This document shows, piece after piece, positions 1 to 10,234 of a DNA stretch of 33,374 bases; within the stretch, counting starts at the first letter, position 1, and each line of letters opens with the position of its first letter. The DNA comes from Bacteroidota bacterium (GTDB taxonomy: Bacteria; Bacteroidota; Bacteroidia; Bacteroidales; JACABE01), in NCBI GenBank assembly GCA_013377005.1, contig JACABE010000020.1:1-33374 (forward strand), in the 5' to 3' direction. The translations under genes were made by a program, and so were the position numbers. Below the pieces are notes generated by a model. It was not told the DNA's origin, did not search any database, and saw only the letters and a program-made list of their open reading frames with translations.

Positions 1-43
1 CTTGATTTTTATTGGGGTCGCTTATAAATCACAAATTTTTATG

Positions 44-51
44 TAAGTTTG
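44..51 (+). promoter_or_regulatory. possible -7 promoter element for the copper ATPase gene
   Basis: The octamer TAAGTTTG fits the Bacteroidota -7 consensus TAnnTTTG and lies about 60 bases before the ATPase start codon. I see no TTG at the right distance upstream, so only half of the usual promoter is visible. Confidence 0.35.
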
Positions 52-113
52 TATTAATTATTCAAAACAAAAAAATACTTGATTTATATATTTTAAACTA
101 AAGCATAAAATTA

Positions 114-2774
114 ATGGAAAATATCAGAAATTCTGTTATGCCTTTAAGGGGATTATCCTGTAGCAATTGTGCATTATCAATCGAGTCGAATGTACGAAAA
201 CTTAAAGGTGTTTCTGTAGCAAATGTTGATTTTTCCAGCGAAAAATTATCAGTAAACTTTGATAAGTCAATAATTTCTGAAAGACAAATTATTGATAGTA
301 TTCATCATTTAGGTTATAAGGTAGCAATAGGTAAATTAGAAATACTAATCGAAGGAATAAAAAACAATCATGATAAAGCTTTTTTAGAAAAAGCCTTACA
401 TTCAGAAAACGGAATTATTTCATCAAAATATGAATATGAACAGCAACAAGCTATAATAGAATATATTCCCGGAATGATAAGTATTACTGAAATTACTGAT
501 ATCATTCAAAAATCCGGATTTAAAATTACAGTCGAAGATAAGCAAATAGAAGAAACGGATGTTGAATCAAAAATTCGTGAAAAAGAAATAAACCAACAGA
601 AAAAGCTGATGATTATCGGTTTATTTCTCACCCTCCCATTAGTAATTTATAGTATGTTGCGCGATTTTAAAGTTCTTGAATTCAAATATGATGATTATGC
701 TATGCTATTTACTGCTACTATCGTTCAGTTTCTTGTAGGATGGCAATTTTACATAAGTGCTTATAAAAGTTTAAGATTTGGAAGTGCAAATATGGATGTA
801 CTCATCGTGTTGGGCTCTTCAGCTGCCTATTTCTCAAGTTTACTTGTCACATTAGGAGTAATTAACAGTCCCAATGTATATTACGAAACATCAGCTGCTA
901 TCATCGCACTTATAAGACTTGGTAAATACCTTGAAACACGAGCGAAAGGAAGAACCTCTGACGCATTAAAAGCATTAATCGGTTTAAGACCGAAAACCGC
1001 TTTTGTTATCAGAAATGGCTTAGAAATTGAAATTAATGTTGAAGAAGTTATAGTTGGTGATACTGTTATTGTACGTCCCGGAAATAAATTTCCTGTTGAT
1101 GGAATCATAAGCGAAGGTCGTTCAGCAATAGAAGAGTCAATGCTTACCGGTGAATCAATTCCCGTAAATAAAGGCCCTGGTGATGAAGTAATTGCAGCTA
1201 CCATTAATCATGAAGGGTTTATAAAATACGAAGCCACAAGAGTAGGTAGAAACACTACTTTATCTCAAATTGTAAAAATGGTTAAAGAGGCGCAAAGTAG
1301 TAAAGCCCCCATTCAAAAGCTTACTGACCAGATTGGTAAATATTTTGTCCCAATTATTATTGCTATTGCCTTGTTTACTTTTTTAGGTTGGATATTTGTA
1401 GCTGAAATAAATTGGATTACAGCTTTGATGAATGCCATAGCTGTCCTTGTAATTGCTTGTCCTTGTGCAATTGGATTAGCAACTCCAACTGCTGTAATTG
1501 TTGGCACATCCAAAGGTGCTGAAAATGGAATACTATTTAAAAACAGCGAAATACTTGAAAAAGCAGGAAAAGTAAATATTATTGTTTTAGATAAAACAGG
1601 AACTATCACAAGCGGAGAGCCACAACTTACCGATATTATTGTTTTAGCTAATCTTTCCGAAAATATTATTTTAAGATATGCAGCAAGTGCTGAACAAGCA
1701 TCTGAACATCCTTTAGGACAAGCAATTGTAAAAGCAGCAAAAGAAAAATCATTAATGCTAAATAAACCAACACAATTTCGTTCTTACGGAGGTTTAGGCA
1801 TCAGAGCAACTGTTGAAAACAAAACAATAATGGTTGGAAACCTTCGTTTGATGAAAAATGAAGGAATTTCTAATGATGGATTTCTGGAAGATGTTATAAG
1901 ATTACAAAAAGATGGTAAAACAGCAATGATAATAGCTGTTTCTGATTTAGAAAATAAAATGAAAGCTGTTGGTATTATTGCAGTAGCCGACACTTTAAAA
2001 TCTGGAGCCAAAGAAGTAGTAGCTGATTTATTCAAGCTGGGGATGGAAGTAATCATGATTACCGGCGACAATCAGTCAGTCGCCGATGCTATTGCCCGTC
2101 AAATTGGCATTTCCAAGGTTTTTGCCGAAGTATTACCTGGTGATAAAGCCGAAGAAATTAAGAAATTACAAACATCTACAATCTTAGGAAATTATGCTCA
2201 TCCTATGGTTGCTATGGTTGGTGATGGCATAAATGATGCACCGGCTCTTGCTCAAGCTGATGTGGGCATTGCAATCGGGTCAGGTACAGAAATTGCCATG
2301 TCTGCAGCTGGTATAACTCTTATTAGTGGTGAGTTATCTGGCATAAGACGCGCTATTTCATTATCACGTAAAATTTCACAAACTATTATTCAAAATTTAG
2401 TTTGGGCTTTATTATATAATGTAGCATTAATACCAATTGCAGCTTATGGGCTGCTTAGTCCAATGTTTGCTGCTGGAGCTATGGCTTTCAGTTCTGTTTT
2501 TGTAGTTTCAAACAGTCTCCGTTTACGTAAAAATAAATTAGAAATCTTTGCTCCTAAAAAAACTGTCCTAAAACAATGCATTGAACTTTTACCCAGAATC
2601 ATTGCTCCTATTATTGCTCTTGCAGTTCTTATTATTGTACCTATGATTTACATGCACCACACAAATATGGAAATTAAAAGTGTTGTCGAAAATAATATGA
2701 CACCACTTTTAATGATGATAATTTCTATAGCCAATGCTTTAAAAGCTATTAGTATGCATTTATTCCTTCCTTAA
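114..2774 (+). CDS. copA: P1B-type heavy-metal (copper-type) translocating ATPase
   Basis: This 886-residue inner-membrane pump would export Cu(I) or a similar soft metal using ATP. An N-terminal HMA domain carries the metal-binding cysteines C16 and C19. A second HMA-like domain (about residues 75-140) has no CxxC pair. The transmembrane metal site CPC is at 449-451, followed by a helix with GLATPT. The phosphorylated aspartate is D493 in DKTGTIT, the nucleotide-binding HP motif is in SEHPLG, and the hinge GDGINDAP begins at G703. The actuator loop MLTGES is present. The CPC motif and the later YN and SS membrane residues favour copper or silver, which is family knowledge. About 75 residues after the usual last helix (from about 810) form two extra hydrophobic stretches, which is unusual. 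No copper chaperone or regulator gene is adjacent, and the gene appears monocistronic. Confidence 0.92.
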   Translation: MENIRNSVMPLRGLSCSNCALSIESNVRKLKGVSVANVDFSSEKLSVNFDKSIISERQIIDSIHHLGYKVAIGKLEILIEGIKNNHDKAFLEKALHSENGIISSKYEYEQQQAIIEYIPGMISITEITDIIQKSGFKITVEDKQIEETDVESKIREKEINQQKKLMIIGLFLTLPLVIYSMLRDFKVLEFKYDDYAMLFTATIVQFLVGWQFYISAYKSLRFGSANMDVLIVLGSSAAYFSSLLVTLGVINSPNVYYETSAAIIALIRLGKYLETRAKGRTSDALKALIGLRPKTAFVIRNGLEIEINVEEVIVGDTVIVRPGNKFPVDGIISEGRSAIEESMLTGESIPVNKGPGDEVIAATINHEGFIKYEATRVGRNTTLSQIVKMVKEAQSSKAPIQKLTDQIGKYFVPIIIAIALFTFLGWIFVAEINWITALMNAIAVLVIACPCAIGLATPTAVIVGTSKGAENGILFKNSEILEKAGKVNIIVLDKTGTITSGEPQLTDIIVLANLSENIILRYAASAEQASEHPLGQAIVKAAKEKSLMLNKPTQFRSYGGLGIRATVENKTIMVGNLRLMKNEGISNDGFLEDVIRLQKDGKTAMIIAVSDLENKMKAVGIIAVADTLKSGAKEVVADLFKLGMEVIMITGDNQSVADAIARQIGISKVFAEVLPGDKAEEIKKLQTSTILGNYAHPMVAMVGDGINDAPALAQADVGIAIGSGTEIAMSAAGITLISGELSGIRRAISLSRKISQTIIQNLVWALLYNVALIPIAAYGLLSPMFAAGAMAFSSVFVVSNSLRLRKNKLEIFAPKKTVLKQCIELLPRIIAPIIALAVLIIVPMIYMHHTNMEIKSVVENNMTPLLMMIISIANALKAISMHLFLP

Positions 2775-2789
2775 TGATCTATTGATACG

Positions 2790-2811
2790 AAAAAGAAAAG
2801 ATATTCTTTTT
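2790..2811 (+). terminator. weak AU-only hairpin after the ATPase gene
   Basis: AAAAAGAA pairs with TTCTTTTT across a six-base loop just after the ATPase stop codon. The stem has almost no GC, so its strength as a terminator is doubtful. Confidence 0.3.
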
Positions 2812-2899
2812 GAATTATTTATTTTGGTATGTGAAACCACGTGTTTAGTTCATGTTGTAAGTTTGATAGATTCATATATACTTTTGACAGAGAGTAGTT

Positions 2900-3253
2900 G
2901 ATATCTTTTGTGCTCTAATCTCGCTAGCAACAATAGTCGTATGCTTGTTCTTACCAAAAATACTTGCTATTCCAAGCCCAATAAAATGAAGACAACATAA
3001 TGAAGAATTACAAACAGAAAAGAATAAACTTTTAAAAACATAAACTGAACTGAAACAAGCTTATAATGATCTTGAAAAACAGGTTAATGAATGTACTACA
3101 GAATTAGAAATAGCCAATAAACTAATACAGGAGGAAATTATTGAGCAGAAAAAAGCAAAAAAAGCGATTAATAGAGAGCAAAAAGGATATCAAAGCTTAA
3201 TTGACACCCTTGAAGTTTTGACATTGTGTTACATACTCTATAAAACCCAATAG
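2900..3253 (+). pseudogene. remnant of a membrane-anchored sensor (histidine kinase-like) gene
   Basis: One reading frame runs 117 codons with two internal stops (TGA at 2987, TAA at 3041) before a final TAG at 3251. It first encodes a hydrophobic segment with LATIVVCLFLPKILAI and then a long charged coiled coil. The coiled coil includes LKQAYNDLEKQ and EEIIEQKKAKKAI, and ends with a YQSLIDTL start that resembles the entry into a PAS domain. This is the usual order in sensor kinases: membrane helix, signalling helix, PAS. No start codon, catalytic domain or sensor domain remains. It lies directly upstream of two intact PAS kinases, so it probably derives from a third one. Assignment rests on pattern and composition only. 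Confidence 0.6.
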
Positions 3254-3370
3254 GTTTAAACAATCCCATGATAACCGAATAGTTGTGGTTTTGCAATAAA
3301 TTAATTCCCTGTCAATGAAAATAATGGTAACGGGAATAATAATTGTTGCATTACTTATACAAAAAATTCA

Positions 3371-3400
3371 TTGAATTTTATTACATCTGTATTATATTTG
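3371..3400 (+). promoter_or_regulatory. Bacteroidota-type promoter for the first PAS kinase
   Basis: A TTG at 3371-3373 is followed after 19 bases by TATATTTG at 3393-3400, matching the TTTG-N19-21-TAnnTTTG pattern. Transcription would start near 3407, giving a leader of roughly 135 bases before the ATG at 3544. Confidence 0.5.
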
Positions 3401-3543
3401 TAAAGATTTAAGGGAAGAAGACATTTTGTACTCCTTATAGATTGGAATAAGTAACAATTGAGAGGTCAGCAAATTTATATTCTAAATTTGATTCTATCAA
3501 CTTATAACGTTTTACTACAATTATTTCTGTTAAAAAAAGACTT

Positions 3544-5964
3544 ATGGGCATGAAAAAGGAGAAAAAACATAAAAACGAAAATATAATAGATAATAAAGAC
3601 GTATTTTCTAATGAAATAGATGCAAAAAATCGTAAACTTTTGAATGAAGAATTACGCCAAACCAAAGATTATCTTGAAAACCTTATTGATTATGCAAATG
3701 CACCCATTATAGTTTGGGATGCCGCTTATAAAATAACACGATTTAATTATGCATTTGAACATTTTTCGGGATACAAAGCTATTGAAGTAATCGGAAACCC
3801 AATAGATATTCTTTTTCCCGAATCATCGCTAATAGATTCTCTTGAATTGATTAAAGAAACCTCTGCGGGCGAAAAATTGGAATCAGTAGAAATACCTATT
3901 TTACACAAATCAGGCGATATACACATTGCACTTTGGAATTCTGCAAATATATACAGTAGCGATAAAAAAACAATAATTGCTACAATTGCTCAGGGACAAG
4001 ATATAACAGATCGTAAAATAATTGAAAACACGCTGCTTTTTCTTTCTCAAACTGGAGAACATTCCAAAGGCATTGATTTTTTTACTTCATTGGCAAAACA
4101 TCTTGCCGAAACACTAAAAATGGATTATGTGTGTATTGACAGATTACTGGAAGGAAATCTTGAGGCTCAAACATTGGCTCAATATTTTGATGGAGATTTT
4201 AAAGACAATATAGTTTACACATTAAAGGATACACCCTGTGGTGATGTGGTTGATAAATCTATTTGCTGCTTTACTGACTCGGTTCAGCATTTATTTCCAA
4301 AAGACGAAGTATTGCAGGAAATGAACGCCGAAAGTTATATTGGAACTATACTATGGGATTCAAATTCACAAAAAATTGGTTTAATAGCAATAATTGGTCG
4401 CAAACGCATTACAAACCCTAATTTGGTTAAATCCATATTGCAATTGGTATCAGTTAGTGCTGCAAATGAACTTGAACGTCGAAAAGCTGAACAATCTATA
4501 AGAGAAAGCGAAGCAAAATTTCGTTCTCTGTTTACGCAAATGTCAGAAGGTTTTGCATTACACCAGCTTATTTACGATTCAGAATACAAAGCCATTGATT
4601 ACAAAATTATTGATATCAATCCGGCTTTTGAAACACAAATTGGTATTTCTGCCGAAAAAGCAAAAAATAGTATGGCAACCCAACTCTATGGAGTATCAGA
4701 AGCCCCATATCTGGAAATCTACGCTAATGTTGCCAAAACAGCAGAACCTTATTTTTTTGAATCTTACTTTTCTCCACTTGATAAGTATTTTAATATTTCT
4801 GTATTTTCGCCAAATTCTGGCTATTTTGCAACTATTTTTACCGACATTACTGAACGTAAACGTTCTGAAGAACAAATAACAAAACTGTCTCAAGCAATGG
4901 AACAAAGCCCTGTAAGCATTGTAATTACTAATTTAAAAGGAGATATTGAATATGTAAATCCTAAGTTTTCCATTATTACAGGCTTTACTTACGAAGAAGC
5001 GATAGGCAACAACCCAAGAATACTGAAATCTGACGAAACAACATCTGACGAATATAAAGAGCTTTGGGAAAACATTACTTCAGGTAAAGAATGGAGAGGT
5101 GAATTTCACAATAAGAAAAAAAATGGAGAGCTTTACTGGGAATTTGCATCTATTTCTCCCATAAAAAATAACGAAGGTGTGATCACTCACTTTTTAGCTG
5201 TAAAAGAAGACATTACTGAGCGAAAAAAAATAGATCAGTCAATCAAAGAAAGCGAGGCTCAACTTAAAGAACTCAATGCTACCAAAGATAAGTTCTTTTC
5301 GATTATTTCTCATGATTTGAGAAGTCCTTTCAATAGCATTTTAGGATTTAGCGAAATACTCATAGATCAGATTAAACGAATGGATTATAAGGGAATCGAT
5401 GAATATGCAAAGATTATACAAAAATCTTCCTTCAGAGCATTGGATTTGGTCACAAATTTATTAGAATGGTCACGTTTACAAACCGGCAGAATTGACTTTA
5501 ATCCTGAATATTTTGAACTACATGCACTCATAAAGGAAACAACAGAATTATTAGTAGATTCAGCTCAACAAAAATCAATAAATATTTTTAGTGAATCGCC
5601 TAGAAACATTCCTGTATTTGCCGATAAAGCAATGATAAGTACTGTATTGCGAAATATTATTTCAAATGCTATTAAATTTACAAATACAAATGGGAAAATT
5701 TTAATTTCAACAGAACAAAAACAGAATGAATTGTTAGTAACAGTTTCAGATAATGGTATTGGTATAAAAAAAGAAATTTTAGAAAAGTTGTTTCGTATAG
5801 AAGAAACCTACTCAACAAAAGGTACACAAAACGAACAAGGAACTGGTCTGGGGTTAATATTATGTAAGGAATTTATTGGAAAACATGGTGGGAAAATATG
5901 GGTTAAAAGCGAAGTGGGGAATGGAAGTAAATTTATCTTCTCAATTCCGAAATTTAATAATTAA
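3544..5964 (+). CDS. multi-sensor PAS/GAF histidine kinase
   Basis: This 806-residue kinase has no membrane helix and no signal peptide, so it should sense from the cytoplasm. Domains in order are PAS (about 37-155), GAF (about 160-310), PAS (about 326-440), PAS (about 446-560, closing in DITERKK), HisKA (about 575-645) and HATPase (about 685-803). The phosphoaccepting histidine is H590 in ISHDLRSPFNS. The N box contains N708 in NIISNAIKF, and the G boxes DNGIGI and GTGLGL are intact, so the enzyme should be active. The start could also be the second ATG six bases downstream. There is no receiver domain and no response regulator gene next door; the hybrid kinase 56 bases downstream carries the only receiver domain in the window and may be its partner. 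The signal cannot be deduced from the sequence. Confidence 0.88.
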   Translation: MGMKKEKKHKNENIIDNKDVFSNEIDAKNRKLLNEELRQTKDYLENLIDYANAPIIVWDAAYKITRFNYAFEHFSGYKAIEVIGNPIDILFPESSLIDSLELIKETSAGEKLESVEIPILHKSGDIHIALWNSANIYSSDKKTIIATIAQGQDITDRKIIENTLLFLSQTGEHSKGIDFFTSLAKHLAETLKMDYVCIDRLLEGNLEAQTLAQYFDGDFKDNIVYTLKDTPCGDVVDKSICCFTDSVQHLFPKDEVLQEMNAESYIGTILWDSNSQKIGLIAIIGRKRITNPNLVKSILQLVSVSAANELERRKAEQSIRESEAKFRSLFTQMSEGFALHQLIYDSEYKAIDYKIIDINPAFETQIGISAEKAKNSMATQLYGVSEAPYLEIYANVAKTAEPYFFESYFSPLDKYFNISVFSPNSGYFATIFTDITERKRSEEQITKLSQAMEQSPVSIVITNLKGDIEYVNPKFSIITGFTYEEAIGNNPRILKSDETTSDEYKELWENITSGKEWRGEFHNKKKNGELYWEFASISPIKNNEGVITHFLAVKEDITERKKIDQSIKESEAQLKELNATKDKFFSIISHDLRSPFNSILGFSEILIDQIKRMDYKGIDEYAKIIQKSSFRALDLVTNLLEWSRLQTGRIDFNPEYFELHALIKETTELLVDSAQQKSINIFSESPRNIPVFADKAMISTVLRNIISNAIKFTNTNGKILISTEQKQNELLVTVSDNGIGIKKEILEKLFRIEETYSTKGTQNEQGTGLGLILCKEFIGKHGGKIWVKSEVGNGSKFIFSIPKFNN

Positions 5965-6020
5965 ATAATAAACATTTGGTATAAGCAGAGGTATTATCCA
6001 ACAAATACTATCAATATGTT

Positions 6021-9000
6021 ATGAAAGAAGACAAAAACATATCATCAAAAGCAGCTTTATTTCAACAAAATACAGAAGAAAGACTACGCAAAAGCGAAAT
6101 GCGATATCAAAACCTTTTTGATTTATCTCCGAATGGTTTATTATTAGAAGACCTCAATGGAATTATTCTTGATGTAAATATATCTTTTTGCAAAAGCTTA
6201 GGGTACAAAAAAGAAGAGTTAATTGGTAAAAACATACAAATAATCATTCCAAAAGAAGACACTGATAAGATATTGCCTAATATTAAAAAGATTATAAGTG
6301 AAACAGCAATGTTTCATACAACAAGAAACTTAAAAAAAGATGGAAATCTGTGTTGGATGGAACTCAAAGAGATATTAGTTTCTTTACCCAACGACGATGA
6401 AGGAATACTCGTAGTATCAAATGATATTACTGAACAAATACAAATGGAAGCTAATTTAAGAGAAAGTGAATATTTTTTTAAAGAATCACAACGTGCAGCA
6501 TTTATAGGTTCTTATAAAGTTAATTTTCAAACAGGTATATGGGAATCATCGGATGTGCTAGACAGTATATTTGGAATCGAAAAATTCTACGAAAGAACAA
6601 TTGATAGTTGGATAGATATTATATATCCTGAAGACCAAGAGATGATGCATAAATATTTGTTGGAAGAAGTAATAGCTAAACACACATCCTTTAATAAGGA
6701 ATACAGAATAATAAGAAAGCTTGATAATGAAATAAGATGGGTGCAAGGTAAAGGTGAAATAAAAATTGATCAAAGTGATAATGTTGTTTCAATGATTGGA
6801 ACTATTCAAGATATTACTGAACATAAACTGTCTGAAGAAAAACTTATAGAAATAGAAAGTAATGCCAGAAAAAACAACGAACTTCTTCGTTCAATTTTAG
6901 AAAGTCCTAAAGGAATCATTATTTTTTCGCTTGACACTAAATATCAATACACTGCTTTTACTAATTCACACAAAGATACAATGAAACACATTTGGGGTGC
7001 AGATATTAAGGTAGGTATGAATATGCTTGATATTATTCTTAACCCTGATGACAGACAAAAAGCCAAATGCAATTTCGATTCTACTTTGCAAGGAAAACAT
7101 TTAACTCTTATTGAGGAATATGGTGATGATAATCTTTTTAGAACTTCATGGGAAAACAGGTATTCTCCAATTTACGACCATAATGAAATTATTGTGGGTT
7201 TAACCGTATTCGTTACCGATATTACAGAACGTAAACACATAGAAAAACTATTAATTGATAAAGAAGCCGATTTAAGAAAAGCTCAAGAGATTGCCAAAAT
7301 AGGAAGCTGGAAACGAGAAATTGATGGCAAGGGATGGTGGTCTGATGAAATGTATCATATTTATGGTGTATCTGCTGATACCTTTACTATAAATAAAGAA
7401 AATATTCTCAATCTTGTTCATCCTGATGACCGAAAAAAAATGGAAACTTGGAACAAGGCTTGTTCGGAAGGAAAAAGCCCTGGTGAATTGGAATTCCGTG
7501 TTATTCATCCAAATGGAGAAATTTGTTACATTAGTGGTCGAGGGGAGTTAACATATAATTCGGAAGGAAAACCATTGTTTATAAATGGTACTGCTCAAGA
7601 TATTACAGAACACAAACAAGCCGAAAATGAATTAATAAAAGCCAAAATTATTGCTCAAGAAAGCGAAGCAAAATTCAGGGCAATCTTAGAAAATTCACAG
7701 GATGCAATTGGCGTTTCTAAAAATGGAAATCTTATATTTTCGAATTCAGAATATCTTAATTTATACGGATATAACTCATCTGATGAATTAATAGGCAAAC
7801 CCACTCTAGACCAAATTGCACCACAAGAAAAAGCTAAAGTTTCTGAAATTACAATTAATAGAGAAAATGGCAAAAATGTTCCTGGATTTTATGAAACAAT
7901 TGGTGTGAGAAAAAATGGTGAAGAGTTTCCTTTTGAGGTGAAAGCGGGAATATTTTATTTTGAAAACGAATTATATAACATTGCTATTATTCGCGATATT
8001 ACAGAACGGAAGCTGTCAGAACAAAAATTATTACAATCAAATATTGAATTAAACGAAGCCAAAGAAAAAGCTGAAGAAAGCGAAGAAAGATTATTTACAT
8101 TTATGAATTCAATTCCTGATATTGTATGTTATAAAGACGGAGAAGGCAGATGGTTATTGGCAAATGATGCAGATTTAGAATTATTCGACTTGGTAGGTGT
8201 TGATTATTTTGGCAAAACTGATATAGAACTATGTGAATTTACAAATACAATTTATAAAAATGCTTTTACTTTATGCATGGAATCAGACGAACTTGCATGG
8301 ACAAATAAAGGAATTTTACAAGGAATAGAAAAAATCCCTACACTTGAAGGGAAAATAAGAACTTTTGAGGTTTATAAAATTCCAATTTTTTATGCAGATG
8401 GACAAAGAAAAGGGCTTGCTGTTATAGGTCGAGATATTACAACACTTCATGAAACAAATGAAAAACTCAATATTGCCAAAGACAAAGCAGAAGAAGCAAG
8501 TCGATTGAAATCATCGCTTTTGAGTAATATGAGCCACGAACTTCGTACACCTATGGCTGGCATTTTAGGGTTTTCTGAAGTACTCACACATGAACTTACG
8601 AATCCTGCACAAATTAAAATGGTTAATTCTATCAATAAATCTGGTAAACGATTAATGGCGACATTGAATTCAATTATGGATTTATCATTATTGGAATCAG
8701 CATCATTAAAAGTAGATTATAAACTTTTACACCCTGTAAGTTGTATAAATAATGTGTTTGAATTATTTAGAAATATTGCTGAAGATAAAAATTTAGATTT
8801 AGATTTAATTGTAAAAGATAAAAACATTGTAGTAAGAGTAGATTATAATTTGTTTCAGCAAGTGATAAGTTCGCTTATTGATAATGCACTTAAATTCACT
8901 AAAAAAGGAGGTATAAAAATTGAAATTGATAGTAAACAAACAGACGGGAAAGTAGTATTTATTTGCAGAGTTAACGATACAGGCATTGGCATTCCAAAAG

Positions 9001-9629
9001 AAATGCAAGAATTAATTTTTAACGAATTCAGGCAAGCAAGCGAAGGTATCGCACGTTTGTATGAAGGCAACGGATTAGGATTAACAATTGCACATAAAAT
9101 TGTAAATTTGATGAATGGTAAAATAAAACTCGAAAGCGAGCTTGGCATTGGTTCAACATTTACAATTGAATTGCCGGGTGAAATTTCAGAAGATAATACA
9201 AAAAAAAACTCTGTTAATCGAAAAAAAGTTGCGAACACTATCATTCCACTGAAAGGAAAAGACAGTAAACTCCCGAAAGTTTTATATGTTGAAGACAATG
9301 AAATAAACATTCAACTTACTAAAGTTTATTTACAAAATATTTGTGATTTTGAATTTGTAACCGATGGCGAAGCAGCCATTGAAAAAGTGCAGCAAACACA
9401 ATATAACATTATACTAATGGATATTAATTTGGGACATGGCATTGATGGGATTGAAACTACAAAAAAAATACGTAGCATAAAAGAATATAAAGATACACCG
9501 ATTATAGCTGTTACTGGTTATACAATGCCCGATGAAATTGAAAATATTTTAGCCGGAGGATGTAATAAAGTAATAACAAAACCTTTCACAAAAGCTCAAA
9601 TTCTCGAATTAATAAGTTTATTTACATAA
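6021..9629 (+). CDS. hybrid histidine kinase with six PAS domains and a receiver domain
   Basis: This 1202-residue cytoplasmic protein has about six PAS repeats, each closing with a DIT-type motif (near residues 135, 264, 400, 527, 659 and 805). HisKA follows with H839 in MSHELRTPMAGI, then a HATPase with NALKF, NDTGIGIP and GNGLGLTIAH. A C-terminal receiver domain (about 1086-1200) has the acidic pair E1091/D1092, the phosphorylated D1134 in LMDINLG, and the conserved lysine in ITKPF. All catalytic residues look intact. It follows the previous kinase by 56 bases in the same direction with no terminator between, so the two are probably co-transcribed. There is no DNA-binding output domain, so the phosphate is likely passed to a partner encoded elsewhere. 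Confidence 0.9.
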   Translation: MKEDKNISSKAALFQQNTEERLRKSEMRYQNLFDLSPNGLLLEDLNGIILDVNISFCKSLGYKKEELIGKNIQIIIPKEDTDKILPNIKKIISETAMFHTTRNLKKDGNLCWMELKEILVSLPNDDEGILVVSNDITEQIQMEANLRESEYFFKESQRAAFIGSYKVNFQTGIWESSDVLDSIFGIEKFYERTIDSWIDIIYPEDQEMMHKYLLEEVIAKHTSFNKEYRIIRKLDNEIRWVQGKGEIKIDQSDNVVSMIGTIQDITEHKLSEEKLIEIESNARKNNELLRSILESPKGIIIFSLDTKYQYTAFTNSHKDTMKHIWGADIKVGMNMLDIILNPDDRQKAKCNFDSTLQGKHLTLIEEYGDDNLFRTSWENRYSPIYDHNEIIVGLTVFVTDITERKHIEKLLIDKEADLRKAQEIAKIGSWKREIDGKGWWSDEMYHIYGVSADTFTINKENILNLVHPDDRKKMETWNKACSEGKSPGELEFRVIHPNGEICYISGRGELTYNSEGKPLFINGTAQDITEHKQAENELIKAKIIAQESEAKFRAILENSQDAIGVSKNGNLIFSNSEYLNLYGYNSSDELIGKPTLDQIAPQEKAKVSEITINRENGKNVPGFYETIGVRKNGEEFPFEVKAGIFYFENELYNIAIIRDITERKLSEQKLLQSNIELNEAKEKAEESEERLFTFMNSIPDIVCYKDGEGRWLLANDADLELFDLVGVDYFGKTDIELCEFTNTIYKNAFTLCMESDELAWTNKGILQGIEKIPTLEGKIRTFEVYKIPIFYADGQRKGLAVIGRDITTLHETNEKLNIAKDKAEEASRLKSSLLSNMSHELRTPMAGILGFSEVLTHELTNPAQIKMVNSINKSGKRLMATLNSIMDLSLLESASLKVDYKLLHPVSCINNVFELFRNIAEDKNLDLDLIVKDKNIVVRVDYNLFQQVISSLIDNALKFTKKGGIKIEIDSKQTDGKVVFICRVNDTGIGIPKEMQELIFNEFRQASEGIARLYEGNGLGLTIAHKIVNLMNGKIKLESELGIGSTFTIELPGEISEDNTKKNSVNRKKVANTIIPLKGKDSKLPKVLYVEDNEINIQLTKVYLQNICDFEFVTDGEAAIEKVQQTQYNIILMDINLGHGIDGIETTKKIRSIKEYKDTPIIAVTGYTMPDEIENILAGGCNKVITKPFTKAQILELISLFT

Positions 9630-9673
9630 ATTTAGTTTTATATTTTTGTAAAACAATCAACACCAGAAACTTA

Positions 9674-9709
9674 AAAAGTCTTGTAAATATTAATATTTAC
9701 AAGACTTTT
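9674..9709. terminator. perfect palindromic bidirectional terminator between the kinase and ssrA
   Basis: Positions 9674-9709 form an exact 36-base palindrome with arms starting AAAAGTCTTGTAAATAT. It has A/T runs on both ends and sits between two genes that converge, the kinase (plus) and tmRNA (minus), so one element can stop both transcripts. Confidence 0.85.
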
Positions 9710-9716
9710 ATTTGTG

Positions 9717-10084
9717 TGGAACTGCAGGGAGTCGAACCCTGGTCCAAACAAGCAGCAAAACTGCTTTCTACATGCTTAGTTTTTTATTGATTGTCGGGCA
9801 GGTTACCGGTAAAAAACCAACCTATAAATACCGTATCTCTTTTATTTCGCCTTTGCACCAGAGCCTTGCAAAAGCTATACCAACATTTATGATGCTCCGT
9901 TCAAAACGCCGTTAGTCAAAGCTTTTTGGGGAGCAAATAGCTACCTAATCCTAGATTAAGCTGCTAAAGCGTAAGAATTGTTTTCGCCGTTTATTGGCTG
10001 TGTAACTTGAGATTAACGAGTCATATTTACCACACTCGGCATGCTTACAACCCCACTTTCTTGCTGTCAAAACCGGTCAGCCCC
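9717..10084 (-). ncRNA. ssrA: tmRNA (transfer-messenger RNA)
   Basis: Read on the minus strand, the RNA begins GGGGCTGACCGG at 10084 and ends with a T-arm CAGGG-TTCGACT-CCCTG followed by CAGTTCC and a discriminator A at 9717. GGGGCTG pairs with CAGTTCC to form the tRNA-like acceptor stem. The segment GCATGCCGAG near the 5' end and CTAAGCATGTAG near the 3' end are hallmark tmRNA sequences. The internal tag reading frame ends TACGCTTTAGCAGCTTAA. The 3' CCA is not encoded (CAC follows the discriminator), so it must be added by tRNA nucleotidyltransferase. tmRNA rescues stalled ribosomes and tags the unfinished protein for proteolysis. Length is about 368 bases, in the normal range. Confidence 0.96.
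9956..9988 (-). other. tmRNA proteolysis-tag reading frame
   Basis: The frame ending at the TAA at 9956-9958 reads GENNSYALAA when started from the GGC codon at 9986-9988. The ALAA end is the universal degradation signal. The exact resume codon is inferred from the GENN-type tags known in the phylum; the upstream codons in the same frame would add PIN. Confidence 0.75.
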
Positions 10085-10098
10085 ATGAAATTGAATTG

Positions 10099-10106
10099 CA
10101 AAAGTA
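10099..10106 (-). promoter_or_regulatory. -7 promoter element of ssrA
   Basis: The minus strand reads TACTTTTG, matching TAnnTTTG, 15 bases before the mature 5' end of tmRNA. That spacing leaves a short precursor leader for RNase P to remove. No matching upstream TTG was found. Confidence 0.5.
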
Positions 10107-10200
10107 CTCATTTTTAGCATTGTTTTATAAAAATAATTCAAAATCTATTAAATATTGTTAAATGTAATTGCTAATTTTTTTATAAGAAAATAAATTCCCT

Positions 10201-10208
10201 TACATTTG
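10201..10208 (+). promoter_or_regulatory. -7 promoter element of the FKBP gene
   Basis: TACATTTG fits TAnnTTTG and lies 26 bases before the ATG at 10235. The upstream half-site is not clear. It is divergent from the ssrA promoter. Confidence 0.5.
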
Positions 10209-10234
10209 TCGAATAATTTTAAAACCTTTTAATA

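Noticed and set aside
8855-9310. Long minus-strand frame opposite the hybrid kinase
   Set aside because: It overlaps the HATPase and receiver-domain coding region, which has all its motifs in the plus frame.
9712-9915. Small protein on the plus strand in the tmRNA region
   Set aside because: It lies entirely opposite the tmRNA 3' half, whose conserved sequence fully explains the bases.
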